A DNA stretch of 64,000 nucleotides from NCBI GenBank assembly GCA_040772005.1, contig JAXGYZ010000012.1, forward strand, positions 1 to 64,000, read 5' to 3'. A program made the translations under genes and the position numbers. Source of the stretch: MWBF01 sp040772005 (lineage in GTDB: Bacteria; Chloroflexota; Anaerolineae; CG2-30-64-16). The notes below the pieces were generated by a model, which ran no database searches, was not told the DNA's origin, and was given only the letters and a program-made list of their open reading frames with translations. This document shows, in pieces, positions 49,988 through 59,714 of this stretch; the stretch's first letter is position 1; the number at the start of each line of letters is the position of its first letter.

Positions 49988-52018
49988 ATGTTCAAGAAAT
50001 CCCTATGGCCGATCTTGTTGATCCTGGCGATGGTTCTGTCCGCCTGCGGCGGTGCAGCCACGCCTGCCCCGGCGCCGGCCCCGGCCGCCGAGGAACCTGC
50101 CGCTGAAGCCCCTGCTGCCGAAGCGCCTGCGGCTGAAGAACCGGCTGCGGAAGAGCCTGCGGCGGAAGAACCCGCGGCGGCAGCCGGGGGCAAGTACAAG
50201 GAATCCCCTGTCCTGGCCGCCAAGGTTGCAGCCGGCGAGCTGCCCCCTGTGGATGAGCGCCTGCCCGAAGAGCCGATGGTTGTCGGCCCCGGCACGTACC
50301 TTACCGAAGAGAACCTGCCCAACTGGGAGCCCGGCGTCTACGGCGGCACCCTCCGCTCCGCGCACGCTGTGGCGAACTGGTCGCCCGACATCTTCGTGAT
50401 GCTGGACGAGCCGCTGGTCATGGCCCCCAAGATCGGTGATCAGGGCATCGTCGGCGCGGTCGTCAAGGAATTTACGGTCGAGAACGACAACAAGGACTTC
50501 ACCTTCGTGCTTCGCAAGGGCCTGAAATGGTCCGACGGCGAGCCGGTCACGACCGAGGACGTCCGCTTCACCTACGAGAACATCCTGCTCAACGAGAAGA
50601 TCAACCCGATCTTCCCGGCCAAGTTCCGCAACGGCTTCAAGGCCGACGAAGAGCCGATGACCCTTGAGGTTGTGGATGACTACACCTTCAAGGTTCACTT
50701 CACCAAGCCGTACGGTGGGTTCCTGCGCGCGCTGGCCATCGAAGGCTGGGTGGGCTACACGGACCTGATTAACCCGTCGCACTACCTCAAGCAATGGCAT
50801 GCGGACTATGCCGACATCAACTCCGATGCCTTCAAGGCGGAGTACGAGCGCCTGAACCTGACCGACGAGTGGTGGCAGGTCTTTGCGCAGAAGCGCTGCC
50901 AGAACTGGGACATGACCAACCCGCGCTGCGTCAACTACCCGGCCATGAATGCGTTCGTCGGCGTGCCGTCCGACAATGCCAGCCTGCTCACCTTCGAGCG
51001 CAACCCCTACTACTTCAAGGTTGACACCGAGGGCCAGCAGCTCCCGTACATCGACCGCATCGTCTCCCAGCAGGTCGAGAACGTGGAAATGGTCAACATG
51101 AAGGTGTTGGCCGGCGAGGTGGACTTCCTGCGCGAGAGCACGGCCCTGGTGAAGATCCCGCTCTACAAGGAAAACGAGGCCAAGGCGGGCTTCCAGGTCG
51201 TACTGCTGGACATGCACGTGGATTCCTCCGGCCTGCGTCTCAACCAGACCTTCGACGATCCCGATTGGCAGTCGGTTGTGTCGGACATCCGCTTCCGCCA
51301 GGCTGTCAGCCTTGCGATCAACCGGCAGGAGCTAATCGACAGCGTCTACTACGGCTACGCGAGCTTCCCGCTGCAGACGATCGGCGAGGAGTTCTCGACG
51401 TTCGACGTCGACAAGGCCAATGCCTTACTCGACGAGATGGGGCTGACCGAGAAGGATGCCGATGGCTTCCGCAAGTATCCGAGCGGCAAGGTCATCGAAA
51501 TCCTGCTCGAAAACGGCCAGCAGGCGCCTGATCTGGCCCCCGTGGCCGACCTGACTGCGCAGTACCTCAAGGCCATCGGCCTGAAGGTGACGGTCAAGGC
51601 CATTGACTCCACCCTGCACGGCGAGCGCTGGAACGCCAACCAGATTCAGGCGACCGTGATGTGGAGCCACGACGTCGGCTGGGCCGGCGACATCACGCTG
51701 GGCAACATCAACCGCGCCGGCCGCCAGTGGGAAGTCTGGCGGACCTCCAACGGCAACGAAGGCGTAGAACCGCCGGACTGGATCAAGGAAGCCATCCAGA
51801 TCGACGCGGATCGCTGGTCGGCCGTCCCTGGCACTGACGAATACAATGCGTTGGTCGAGGCAGGTCTCAAGTGGACGCGCGACAACCTGCCGTACATCAA
51901 CTACGTCGAGGGCGTGAAGTACCCGATGATCGTCAACACCAAGATGGGCAACGTGCCCCAGGGCGGCTACGCCATCGGCTACAACTTCACCGGCCCGCAG
52001 ATGTTCTTCAAGCCGTAA
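49988..52018 (+). CDS. Peptide/opine ABC transporter substrate-binding lipoprotein 2
   Basis: The protein has 676 residues. ATG at 49988 follows AAAGGAGAC. The lipobox MVLSAC puts the lipid on Cys20, and the Ala/Glu/Pro linker spans about 32-65. The domain shows LRKGLKWSDGEPVTTEDVRF and FRQAVSLAINRQELI. It shares long stretches with binding protein 1, for example the DEWWQVFA and CVNYPAMNAF/CANFPVLFAW region, and keeps the same length. The two likely differ in substrate range. Its permeases follow after a hairpin-rich gap. Confidence 0.92.
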   Translation: MFKKSLWPILLILAMVLSACGGAATPAPAPAPAAEEPAAEAPAAEAPAAEEPAAEEPAAEEPAAAAGGKYKESPVLAAKVAAGELPPVDERLPEEPMVVGPGTYLTEENLPNWEPGVYGGTLRSAHAVANWSPDIFVMLDEPLVMAPKIGDQGIVGAVVKEFTVENDNKDFTFVLRKGLKWSDGEPVTTEDVRFTYENILLNEKINPIFPAKFRNGFKADEEPMTLEVVDDYTFKVHFTKPYGGFLRALAIEGWVGYTDLINPSHYLKQWHADYADINSDAFKAEYERLNLTDEWWQVFAQKRCQNWDMTNPRCVNYPAMNAFVGVPSDNASLLTFERNPYYFKVDTEGQQLPYIDRIVSQQVENVEMVNMKVLAGEVDFLRESTALVKIPLYKENEAKAGFQVVLLDMHVDSSGLRLNQTFDDPDWQSVVSDIRFRQAVSLAINRQELIDSVYYGYASFPLQTIGEEFSTFDVDKANALLDEMGLTEKDADGFRKYPSGKVIEILLENGQQAPDLAPVADLTAQYLKAIGLKVTVKAIDSTLHGERWNANQIQATVMWSHDVGWAGDITLGNINRAGRQWEVWRTSNGNEGVEPPDWIKEAIQIDADRWSAVPGTDEYNALVEAGLKWTRDNLPYINYVEGVKYPMIVNTKMGNVPQGGYAIGYNFTGPQMFFKP

Positions 52019-52021
52019 GCT

Positions 52022-52202
52022 GATTCTATCAGCCCGTAAGCTGATTCTATCAGCCCCTCACCCCTACCCCTCTCCCACATATGGTGTGGGAGAGGGGCGC
52101 AAGTTTCACTTGCCGGGGGTTATGGGCCGCGTGGCGGCCCATAACCCCCGGAAGACAGAACTTCCCCGCCCCCGCTTGCGGGGGCGGGGCCAGGGGTGGG
52201 GG
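52022..52202. repeat. Direct repeat plus block of three hairpins between the binding protein and permease genes
   Basis: The segment GCTGATTCTATCAGCCC occurs twice in tandem right after the stop. Three perfect stems follow: CCCCTCTCCCACA/TGTGGGAGAGGGG (52067-52097), CCGGGGGTTATGGGCC and its complement (52113-52151), and CCCCGCCCCCGC/GCGGGGGCGGGG (52164-52189). Outer ends CCCCTCACCCC and GGGGTGGGGG resemble those at 18533-18614. The block may lower permease transcription relative to the binding protein or protect the upstream mRNA. Confidence 0.85.
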
Positions 52203-52303
52203 TCGCAGAATACCGAGCGATCGTAGCAAAGCGCCAGAGCGCTTACTACGAACCCGACACACCGTCTACCCACGTGCCGGTAGACGACGGCGGAGGCAAC
52301 ACA

Positions 52304-53302
52304 GTGATAATCTATATCATACGCCGCATCCTGATGCTGATTCCCATCCTGGTCCTGATGTCCATGGTGGCCTTTTTTCTGATCGAGCTGCCGCCGGGCG
52401 ATTGGGTCAGCACACGCATCACCCAGTTGGAGATGTCGGGCGTGCAGGTTTCGGAAGATGAGGCCGCGCGGCTCATTGCGCAGTACGGCCTGGACAAGCC
52501 CATGCCGGTGCGTTACTGGCGTTGGGTGGAAGGCATCGTCATGCGCGGCAACTGGGGCTTCTCGATGCAGTGGAACAAGCCTGTCAACGAGATCCTGGCC
52601 GAGCGGGTCCCCATGACCATTGCGATTTCGCTCTCGGCGCTGCTGCTCTCGTGGGCCATCGCGATTCCCATCGGCATCTATTCGGCGACCCACCAGTACT
52701 CTTTCCTGGATTACGTCTTTACGATTCTGGGATTTATAGGTGCGGCAACGCCGGGGTTCCTATTGGCGCTCATTCTTGCCTGGGTGCTTTTTGCGGAGTT
52801 CGGGTTCTCCATGTTAGGTCTCTACTCCAGAGAGTACCTGGAGGCGCCCTGGAGCTTTGCCAAGTTCATCGACCTGCTCAAGCACATCTGGCTGCCGCTC
52901 ATCCTGGTCGGTTTGGGCAACACCGCGGCGACTATCCGCGTGGTGCGCAACAATTTGCTGGATGAACTCAACAAGCAGTACGTGATTGCGGCGCGGTCCA
53001 AGGGCCTGTCCGAGTGGAAGCTCCTGCTCAAGTACCCTGTGCGGCTGGCGATCAACCCGCTGCTCAGCACGATGAGCTGGACGCTGCCAGGGCTGGTCTC
53101 CGGCTCGGTCCTGATCGACATCGTCCTGAGCCTGCAGACGACCGGCCCCGTGCTGCTGCGGGCGACCCTGGCGCAAGATATGTACCTGGCCGGCAGCATC
53201 GTGCTGATCCTGAGCGCTCTGACGGTCATCGGCGCGCTGGTCGGTGACCTGCTGCTGATCCTGGTAGATCCCCGTATTCGTTTCGGGAGGGCCGAAAAGT
53301 GA
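52304..53302 (+). CDS. Oligopeptide/dipeptide ABC transporter permease, DppB-like
   Basis: The protein has 332 residues from a GTG start at 52304, with GGAGG seven bases upstream; an in-frame upstream region (52196) overlaps hairpins and is not used. It begins IIYIIRRILMLIPILVLMSMVAFFLIELPPGD, typical of DppB/OppB, with six helices and the EAA loop ARSKGLSEWKLLLKYPVRLAINPLL. It makes the first half of the membrane channel. It overlaps the next permease by four bases (GTGA). Confidence 0.93.
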   Translation: MIIYIIRRILMLIPILVLMSMVAFFLIELPPGDWVSTRITQLEMSGVQVSEDEAARLIAQYGLDKPMPVRYWRWVEGIVMRGNWGFSMQWNKPVNEILAERVPMTIAISLSALLLSWAIAIPIGIYSATHQYSFLDYVFTILGFIGAATPGFLLALILAWVLFAEFGFSMLGLYSREYLEAPWSFAKFIDLLKHIWLPLILVGLGNTAATIRVVRNNLLDELNKQYVIAARSKGLSEWKLLLKYPVRLAINPLLSTMSWTLPGLVSGSVLIDIVLSLQTTGPVLLRATLAQDMYLAGSIVLILSALTVIGALVGDLLLILVDPRIRFGRAEK

Positions 53303-54465
53303 GCACCCAGACACCCATCGCAGTCCCACAGACTCCAGATGTACCTCCGGAGACGATCCTCGAGCCAGGACAGGCGGCGAAGGATGAGCGTTATTATTAC
53401 GCGAGCCAGTGGCAGTTGATCCGGTGGCGTTTTTCGCGCCACAAGGCTGCCGTGGTCTCCATCTTCCTGCTCGTCATCCTGTATATCCTGGCGATCTTCG
53501 CGGAGTTCTTCTCGCCCTACACGCCGGACACGCGCTTCGAGGGTTATCAGAGCGCGCCGCCGACGCCGATTCACTGGATCAAACCCGATGGCGGCGGCTT
53601 CGGCCCGTATGTGTTCGACACGGTGCGCGAGCTCGACAAGGAAACGTTCAAGTACCTGTATAAGCCGGATGAGACGAAGGTGATCCCGCTCAAGTTCTTC
53701 GTCCGGGGCGAGCCGTACAAGCTGCTCGGCTTCATCCGCACGAACGTGCATCTGTTTGGCGTCGAAGAAGGCCGGGTCCTGCTCTTCGGGTCGGACCGGC
53801 TGGCGCGCGATGTGTTCACGCGGACGCTCCACGGCGCGCGCATCTCCCTGTCCATCGGCCTGGTGGGCGTGTTCATCAGCTTTGTCCTGGGGGTGCTCCT
53901 GGGCGGCATCTCCGGCTACTTCGGCGGTGTAGTGGACGACATCATCCAGCGCGTGATCGACTTCCTGATGGCGATCCCGGGCCTGCCCCTGTGGATGACC
54001 CTCTCCGCCGCGCTCCCGCGCGACTGGCCCACACTTAAGTTGTACTTCGCGATTACGATCATTCTGTCCATCCTCGGCTGGACCGGCCTGGCCCGCGTCG
54101 TGCGCGGCAAGATGCTGGCCCTGCGTGAGGAGGATTATACGTTGGCCGCGCGCGGCGCGGGCGCCAGCGCCTGGCGCATCATCACGCGCCACCTGTTGCC
54201 CGGTTTCACCAGCCACCTGATTGTGTCGATTACCTTCAACATCCCGGGCATGATTCTGAGCGAGACGGCCCTGAGCTTCATCGGCGTCGGCATCCAGCCG
54301 CCCGCGGTGAGCTGGGGCACGCTGCTGCAGGACGCGCAGAACCTCACGGCAGTCGCACAGCAGACCTGGCTCATGATCCCCGCGCTCTTCGTGATCGCCA
54401 CCGTGTTGTTGTTCAACTTCGTCGGCGACGGCCTGCGCGATGCGGCCGATCCGTACGCGCGCTAG
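53299..54465 (+). CDS. Oligopeptide/dipeptide ABC transporter permease, DppC-like
   Basis: The protein has 388 residues from a GTG start overlapping the DppB-like stop. After the first helix (about 51-70) a large periplasmic insertion of about 100 residues (TPDTRFEGY to RVLLFGSDRLARDVF) precedes five more helices. The EAA motif is ARGAGASAWRIITRHLLPG. It pairs with the DppB-like protein. Confidence 0.93.
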   Translation: MSTQTPIAVPQTPDVPPETILEPGQAAKDERYYYASQWQLIRWRFSRHKAAVVSIFLLVILYILAIFAEFFSPYTPDTRFEGYQSAPPTPIHWIKPDGGGFGPYVFDTVRELDKETFKYLYKPDETKVIPLKFFVRGEPYKLLGFIRTNVHLFGVEEGRVLLFGSDRLARDVFTRTLHGARISLSIGLVGVFISFVLGVLLGGISGYFGGVVDDIIQRVIDFLMAIPGLPLWMTLSAALPRDWPTLKLYFAITIILSILGWTGLARVVRGKMLALREEDYTLAARGAGASAWRIITRHLLPGFTSHLIVSITFNIPGMILSETALSFIGVGIQPPAVSWGTLLQDAQNLTAVAQQTWLMIPALFVIATVLLFNFVGDGLRDAADPYAR

Positions 54466-54477
54466 AGGGGGAATCGT

Positions 54478-55500
54478 ATGACAGACACAGCCAACCTGTT
54501 CCTGGAAGTAGATAACCTCAAGACCTACTTCTTCCTCCACGAAGGCACGGTCAAGGCCGTCGATGGCGTGAGCTTCAAGCTGTACAAGGGCAAGTCCCTC
54601 GGCGTGATCGGCGAGAGCGGCTGCGGCAAGTCGGTGACGGCGCACTCGATCCTGCGCCTCGTGCCCAGCCCGCCCGGTCGCGAGGTGGACGGCAAGATCC
54701 TGCTGCACCTGCACGAAGGCAGCAACGGCAGCTACAGCGAAGAGATCGTCGACACCCTCAAGCTGGATCGCAACGGGCCGAAGATGCGCAGCATCCGGGG
54801 CCGCGAGATCGGGATGATTTTCCAGGAGCCGATGACGTCATTCAGTCCCGTGCACACCATCGGCAGCCAGATTATGGAGAACCTCGTCATCCACGACCCG
54901 AAGATTTCGAAGAAGGAAGCGCGTGAGCGCACCATCGAGATGTTGCAGCGTGTGGGCATCGCCCGGGCGAACCAATTGGTGGACGCCTACCCGCACCAGT
55001 TCAGCGGCGGCATGCGCCAGCGGGCCATGATCGCGATGGCGCTCATCTGCGGCCCGAGCATGTTGATCGGCGACGAGCCGACGACTGCCCTGGATGTGAC
55101 CATCGCGGCGCAGATCCTGGACCTCATCAACGACCTGCAGGCTGAGTTCAACATGGCGCTGATGTACATCAGCCATGACCTGGCCGTGGTCGGTGAGATG
55201 TCCGATGAGATTATGGTCATGTACCTGGGCCTGGTCATGGAGCACGCCAGCACTGACGAAATCTTCGATAATCCGCTGCATCCGTATACGCTGGCACTCT
55301 GGCGCTCGATTCCGACTATGGAGGGCAAGCTGGAGCGGCTCGTGCCCATCAGCGGTACGCTGCCCAGCCCGTTCGCCCATGTGCCGGGCTGCCCCTTCTT
55401 CTCGCGCTGCGAGCGGCGCAAGCCGGGGATCTGCGATGCGGCGTTGCCGCCCTTGAAAGAAGTCGCGCCGGGACACTTGGTGCGCTGCGTGTTGTACTAG
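54478..55500 (+). CDS. Oligopeptide ABC transporter ATP-binding protein, DppD-like
   Basis: The protein has 340 residues. Walker A GESGCGKS, signature QFSGGMRQRAMIAMAL, Walker B MLIGDEPTTALDVT and ISHDLAVV. The oligopeptide C-terminal domain includes PGCPFFSRCERRKPGICD, the Cys-rich signature of DppD/OppD. It starts 12 bases after the DppC-like stop with GGGGG upstream. Confidence 0.95.
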   Translation: MTDTANLFLEVDNLKTYFFLHEGTVKAVDGVSFKLYKGKSLGVIGESGCGKSVTAHSILRLVPSPPGREVDGKILLHLHEGSNGSYSEEIVDTLKLDRNGPKMRSIRGREIGMIFQEPMTSFSPVHTIGSQIMENLVIHDPKISKKEARERTIEMLQRVGIARANQLVDAYPHQFSGGMRQRAMIAMALICGPSMLIGDEPTTALDVTIAAQILDLINDLQAEFNMALMYISHDLAVVGEMSDEIMVMYLGLVMEHASTDEIFDNPLHPYTLALWRSIPTMEGKLERLVPISGTLPSPFAHVPGCPFFSRCERRKPGICDAALPPLKEVAPGHLVRCVLY

Positions 55501-55504
55501 AGGC

Positions 55505-56539
55505 ATGAACCGCATGGTCAACCAACCACAACCGCCATTGCTAGAGGTCCAGGACCTCAAGAAATACTTCTCCTCTCACCGGGGGTTCGTCAAGCGCGAG
55601 CTTGTGACCGTGAAAGCGGTGGATGGCGTCAACCTGCAGGTGCAGGCCGGTGAGACGCTGGGCATCGTCGGCGAGAGCGGCTCGGGCAAGACGACGCTCG
55701 GCCGCTGCATCACCCGGCTGTACGAGCCGACCGGCGGCAAGGTCTACCTGAACGACGAGAGCGGCAGGGTCTCCGTGACCGAGCTGGAGGGCGACGACCT
55801 CAAGAAGTTCCGGCGCAAGGCGCAGACCATCTTCCAGGACCCCTACTCGTCGCTCAACCCGCGCATGAACGTCCTGCAGACGGTGGGCGAGCCGCTCCTG
55901 GTGAACAACCTCGCCAAGGGGAAGGAACTCGAAGAGCGGGTCACGGAAACCATCCTGCAGGTGGGGTTGCGCGTGGAACATCTCCAGCGCTATCCCCACA
56001 GCTTCAGCGGCGGTCAGCGCCAGCGCATCGGCATCGCACGCGCCCTGGTGTTGCAGCCGAAGGTGATCGTGGCCGACGAGCCGGTCTCCGCCCTCGATGT
56101 GTCCATCCAGGCCCAGGTGCTCAACCTGCTGATGGACCTGCAACAGAAGTACCAGCTTACCTACCTGTTCATTTCCCACGCGATGAGCGTCGTGCGCTAC
56201 ATCAGCGACCGCATCGCAGTGATGTATGCGGGCAAGCTGGTCGAGCTGGGACCGAAGACGGAGTTGCTCGAGAACCCGCGCCACCCGTATACCGAGGTGT
56301 TGCTGGCTGCCGTCCCCCGCACCGCGCAGCGGCACCGCGGCAAGCGGAATGTCACGCCCGGCGAGCCGCCGGACCTGGCAAACCTGCCCAAAGGCTGTGT
56401 GTTCTTGCCGCGCTGTAAGTATGCACAGGATATTTGCAGGGAACAGGCCCCGCAGCTCAAGCAGGTGGGGACCAATCTGGCAAGCTGTCACTTTGCCGAG
56501 TCGCTCCAACTGCAAGGCATCAAGCTGGAAGTGGCATGA
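55505..56539 (+). CDS. Oligopeptide ABC transporter ATP-binding protein, DppF-like
   Basis: The protein has 344 residues (an ATG three codons in is also possible). Walker A GESGSGKTT, signature SFSGGQRQRIGIARAL, Walker B VIVADEPVSALDVS. The C-terminal GCVFLPRCKYAQDICREQAP matches DppF/OppF. With DppD it forms the ATPase dimer. It is the last gene of the transporter operon. Confidence 0.95.
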   Translation: MNRMVNQPQPPLLEVQDLKKYFSSHRGFVKRELVTVKAVDGVNLQVQAGETLGIVGESGSGKTTLGRCITRLYEPTGGKVYLNDESGRVSVTELEGDDLKKFRRKAQTIFQDPYSSLNPRMNVLQTVGEPLLVNNLAKGKELEERVTETILQVGLRVEHLQRYPHSFSGGQRQRIGIARALVLQPKVIVADEPVSALDVSIQAQVLNLLMDLQQKYQLTYLFISHAMSVVRYISDRIAVMYAGKLVELGPKTELLENPRHPYTEVLLAAVPRTAQRHRGKRNVTPGEPPDLANLPKGCVFLPRCKYAQDICREQAPQLKQVGTNLASCHFAESLQLQGIKLEVA

Positions 56540-56558
56540 GTCGGCATAAAATCGAGGC

Positions 56559-57029
56559 ATGATGCGGCAAGTTCCGAAATATGTTCTGGCCTACCTGTTA
56601 TGGGTCGTCTCTATCGCTCTAGGTGCTCTGGGTGCACTCTTGATCCGCCAAGCGATCTCGGGCATGTTTGGGATTGCACTCCTGAACGCAGATCCAGAGC
56701 AGGAATTCAGTCTCAGAATGCAGAGCAATGCGGCTGACCGCTTTGGCGTGGTCATTCTGGGAATCGTGCTGCTGATGCTGATCGTCGTTGCGGAACACTT
56801 TTATCGTACAGGTGTACAGCAGGGAAGGTTGCTTCGATACTTCTCCCTGTTCACGGTAATCGAGTTGGCTGTCCTGCTCGTGTCTAACACTATCATCCTC
56901 GGTCAAAGCTTGCGGGCTGGGTTGCCCACAGGCGGTAACGTGGCTGTCGAGGTGATAATACTGGTGCTCCTGGTGCTGTTCATCTGGCTCTATCGGCGCG
57001 AGAAAGCCAAGCCAATCTCCTACGTCTGA
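56559..57029 (+). CDS. Small membrane protein of unknown function
   Basis: The protein has 156 residues and about four transmembrane helices (about 10-33, 62-80, 92-115, 126-146), with a basic end (RREKAKPISYV). No family is recognised. Its base composition is visibly less G+C-rich than its neighbours and a simple ribosome site is missing, so it may be of foreign origin. It starts 19 bases after the DppF-like gene. Confidence 0.6.
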   Translation: MMRQVPKYVLAYLLWVVSIALGALGALLIRQAISGMFGIALLNADPEQEFSLRMQSNAADRFGVVILGIVLLMLIVVAEHFYRTGVQQGRLLRYFSLFTVIELAVLLVSNTIILGQSLRAGLPTGGNVAVEVIILVLLVLFIWLYRREKAKPISYV

Positions 57030-57136
57030 GGCTGCCTGATAAGGGAGCCAGACTAACCGGCCAGCGCACGGTTTTGTTGGGTATCTAGAGCCTCGACTTC
57101 ATTCTGCTTCATGGCATCATATTTGGACGCTCTCGT

Positions 57137-58798
57137 ATGACCCAGGCCCCCCTGGCAGACAGCCGCACCGGGCGCCGGTTGCCTTCCCTCTTGACCGGAC
57201 TCGTCCTGGCCGCGCTATTTGTGTTTGGCTTCTGGTTCCTCACGTTGCAGCTCAAGTCGGGCGCAAACTTCTACGATGAAGGCCTGATTCTGCTGAACGC
57301 GGAGCGGATCACCCTCGGTGAACTGCCCTATCGGGACTTCTGGACACTCTACTCCCCGGGCTACTTCTATCTTCTCGCGGGTGTGTTTGAGCTGGCCGGG
57401 CCGAACATGCTCGTGGCGCGCTATCTCGATATCGCGCTGCGCTGCCTGCTTACGCTGGAGGTGTACGTCCTGGCGCGGCGCCTGACCGGGCGTTGGGCTG
57501 CGCTGATTCCCTGGGCCTTCGTCACACTCTGGCTCGGCACCATCCGCTTCTACTCGTACCCGGCATTCCCCGCGACCGCGGCCATCCTGCTCGTCGTGCT
57601 GCTGTTGCAGCGGTACTTCGCGGACGGCTCGCGGCCCCGGTTGTGGCTGGCGCTGGCAGGGGCGGCGGTGGGCCTGACGGCGCTGCTGCGGCTGGATTTC
57701 GGCGGGTACGTGGGCATCGGCGCCGCGTTGGGCGTGGCGGCTTACGAGCTGCGCCGGGTGAGCGCAGATGGGGTCGCCTGGCGTGGGCGGCTGGCCGCGT
57801 TGGTGCGGGCGGAGGCGGTGCTCGTGGCGGCCACAGTGGTCATCGCGCTGCCGTTGTACGCCTACCTGGCCGTCAAGGCGGGATTCGGCACGCTGTGGCA
57901 GGACCTGATCGTATTTCCGGCAACGACCTTCCGCGCGGCGCGCTATCTGCCGGTGCCGGCTCTCATCCCCGATTTCGTGAACCTGTCCGGCCCGCAGCGG
58001 GAGGACTGGGTGCGCCTCTATGTGCCCATCCTGACCTATGTTGCGGCGCTGATCGTCGCGGCATATGGGTTACTGCGGCGGGATGAGGGGGCTGGACAGC
58101 GCGTGCCGCACGCCGCCCTGTACCTGGCAATGGTCGGCGCAGGACTGGGGCTGGTCGTCAAGGCGACGTCGCGCTATCACGAGCTGCACGCGCTGCCGAC
58201 CGCAATCGTGGCCGCCGTACTGGCGACCGCGCTGTTGTACAGGCTGCCGGCGCGCCGGTGGCGGTCAGGGGTGCTGCCGGTGGGCCTGGCCGGGCTGGCC
58301 TTCCTGCTCCTGTTGAACCCTTACGTCCTGCACTTCACCGAGATGCTCGACCGGTACGCGCAGAACACGCCCACTGGCTGTTACTCACAGGTGCCCCGCG
58401 CCGGTTGCATCCTGCTCACCCAGGACCAGGAACAGGCCGTGTTGTACTTGCAGCGCCGCGCCGGGCTGAACGAGTATATCTACGTCGGCACGCACCGGCA
58501 CGACGAAATCTTCGCCAACGATGTGCTGTTCTATTTCCTGGCCGGGCGGCGTCCCGCGACGAAATACACTGAGCTGCACCCTGGTCTGGCGAATACCCTG
58601 CCGGTCCAGCAGGAGATTGCCCGCGAGCTCCAGGCGAAGGATGTGCGCTGGATCGTGACATACCGGATCTGGGACTCGAATGAGCCAAACACCAGCGCCG
58701 ACAGCACCGGCGTCAACTTCCTGGACGACTACATCCGCGCGTACTACCGTTCGACTGTGACGCTGGGCAACTACCAGATCTGGGAGCGGCGCAGTTGA
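57137..58798 (+). CDS. GT-C/GT39-like membrane glycosyltransferase
   Basis: The protein has 553 residues with about 11 transmembrane helices in the first 400 residues, and a soluble end. The first outer loop has NFYDEGLILLNAERI with the Asp-Glu pair typical of GT39/ArnT-like enzymes, and PYRDFWTLYSPGYFY follows. It probably transfers a sugar from a lipid carrier to lipid or protein. It stands alone. The CTCACGCAAAG repeat begins two bases after its stop. Confidence 0.8.
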   Translation: MTQAPLADSRTGRRLPSLLTGLVLAALFVFGFWFLTLQLKSGANFYDEGLILLNAERITLGELPYRDFWTLYSPGYFYLLAGVFELAGPNMLVARYLDIALRCLLTLEVYVLARRLTGRWAALIPWAFVTLWLGTIRFYSYPAFPATAAILLVVLLLQRYFADGSRPRLWLALAGAAVGLTALLRLDFGGYVGIGAALGVAAYELRRVSADGVAWRGRLAALVRAEAVLVAATVVIALPLYAYLAVKAGFGTLWQDLIVFPATTFRAARYLPVPALIPDFVNLSGPQREDWVRLYVPILTYVAALIVAAYGLLRRDEGAGQRVPHAALYLAMVGAGLGLVVKATSRYHELHALPTAIVAAVLATALLYRLPARRWRSGVLPVGLAGLAFLLLLNPYVLHFTEMLDRYAQNTPTGCYSQVPRAGCILLTQDQEQAVLYLQRRAGLNEYIYVGTHRHDEIFANDVLFYFLAGRRPATKYTELHPGLANTLPVQQEIARELQAKDVRWIVTYRIWDSNEPNTSADSTGVNFLDDYIRAYYRSTVTLGNYQIWERRS

Positions 58799-58800
58799 AG

Positions 58801-58874
58801 CTCACGCAAAGCCGCCAAGCACGCAAAGATATCGCCGGAAGGAACTCTTGGCGCTCGTTGCGTCTTAGCGTGAG
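58801..58874. repeat. Inverted repeat of the CTCACGCAAAG family
   Basis: Left end CTCACGCAAAGCCGCC and right end GTTGCGTCTTAGCGTGAG are imperfect complements. Its right end overlaps the stop of the minus methyltransferase gene (58865). Related to 16358-16416. Confidence 0.7.
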
Positions 58875-59629
58875 CCATTCTGCGCCTCGATCAGATACTT
58901 CCACGCGACGAAGCACAGCTCGCCCTCGGCTTCCAGCCGTTCCTGGAGCGCGATCAGATAACGTTGGTGCGTTGAGACGCTGAAGCCGGGCACGGTCCAC
59001 GGGACGGCCTTCAGGTAGTAGACCAGCGCGCCGACATCCGTGAAACGCAGCCGCCCCTGCCATTCCTGCACGTCCGTGATGGTCAGTCCCGCGGCCTGCA
59101 AGCGCGGCACGTACTTGGCCGGCGTCGCGTCGGGCCATTCCGGCCTTGCATCGAACGCGGCAATCAGGTCCCACGCGTATAACCCGTGTACCTGTTGCGT
59201 GAGGAACGTGCCGCGCGGGGCGAGGCAGCGAGCGACCTCCGCCGGGTTGAACGCCGCGTGGCGGTTGAGGATCAGGTCGAACGCGCCGTCTGCAAACGGC
59301 ATGGGGTCGTCGTCGGTCAGGTGGACCGGGATGACCTGCACGCCCAGCGGTTCGAGCCGCTGGCGGGCAAGGGCGAGGTTCGGCGGATACTCCTCGGTCG
59401 CAAGGAGGCGCGGCGGCCAGTGGGGCCGCAGCCCCAGCAGGCGTTCCCCGCCGCCCGTGTCCAGGTCGATCGCGATTGCTGAACCGTCCATCAATGCCGC
59501 TGCGCGCGCCATGTAATCCCACGGCGTCTCATCCTCGATCATCCGCCCGTCGAGATAGGCGAAATCCCAGCCTGCGAAGGGCTGTTGCTCCTCGCGCACC
59601 CAGCCGGCCAGCAATTCCTCCCGATTCAT
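58865..59629 (-). CDS. Class I SAM-dependent methyltransferase
   Basis: The protein has 254 residues. IAIDLDTGGGERLL is motif I, LLATEEYPPNLALARQRL motif II and PMPFADGAFDLILNRHAAFNPAEVARCLAPRGTFLTQQ the motif IV-VI region. The asparagine-containing NRH in place of a usual D-x-H may point to small-molecule or rRNA work; the substrate is unknown. A short Gly-Trp rich N-terminus (GWVREEQQPFAGWDF) precedes it. The stop lies inside the repeat. Confidence 0.82.
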   Translation of the reverse strand: MNREELLAGWVREEQQPFAGWDFAYLDGRMIEDETPWDYMARAAALMDGSAIAIDLDTGGGERLLGLRPHWPPRLLATEEYPPNLALARQRLEPLGVQVIPVHLTDDDPMPFADGAFDLILNRHAAFNPAEVARCLAPRGTFLTQQVHGLYAWDLIAAFDARPEWPDATPAKYVPRLQAAGLTITDVQEWQGRLRFTDVGALVYYLKAVPWTVPGFSVSTHQRYLIALQERLEAEGELCFVAWKYLIEAQNGSR

Positions 59630-59714
59630 AAGGTCGGTTCCCCCCTGTATTGTTGCTTACCAGAAAATCCCGCTGTTTATTATTGCGAAGCTGACATGCG
59701 CTGCTACCACTATT

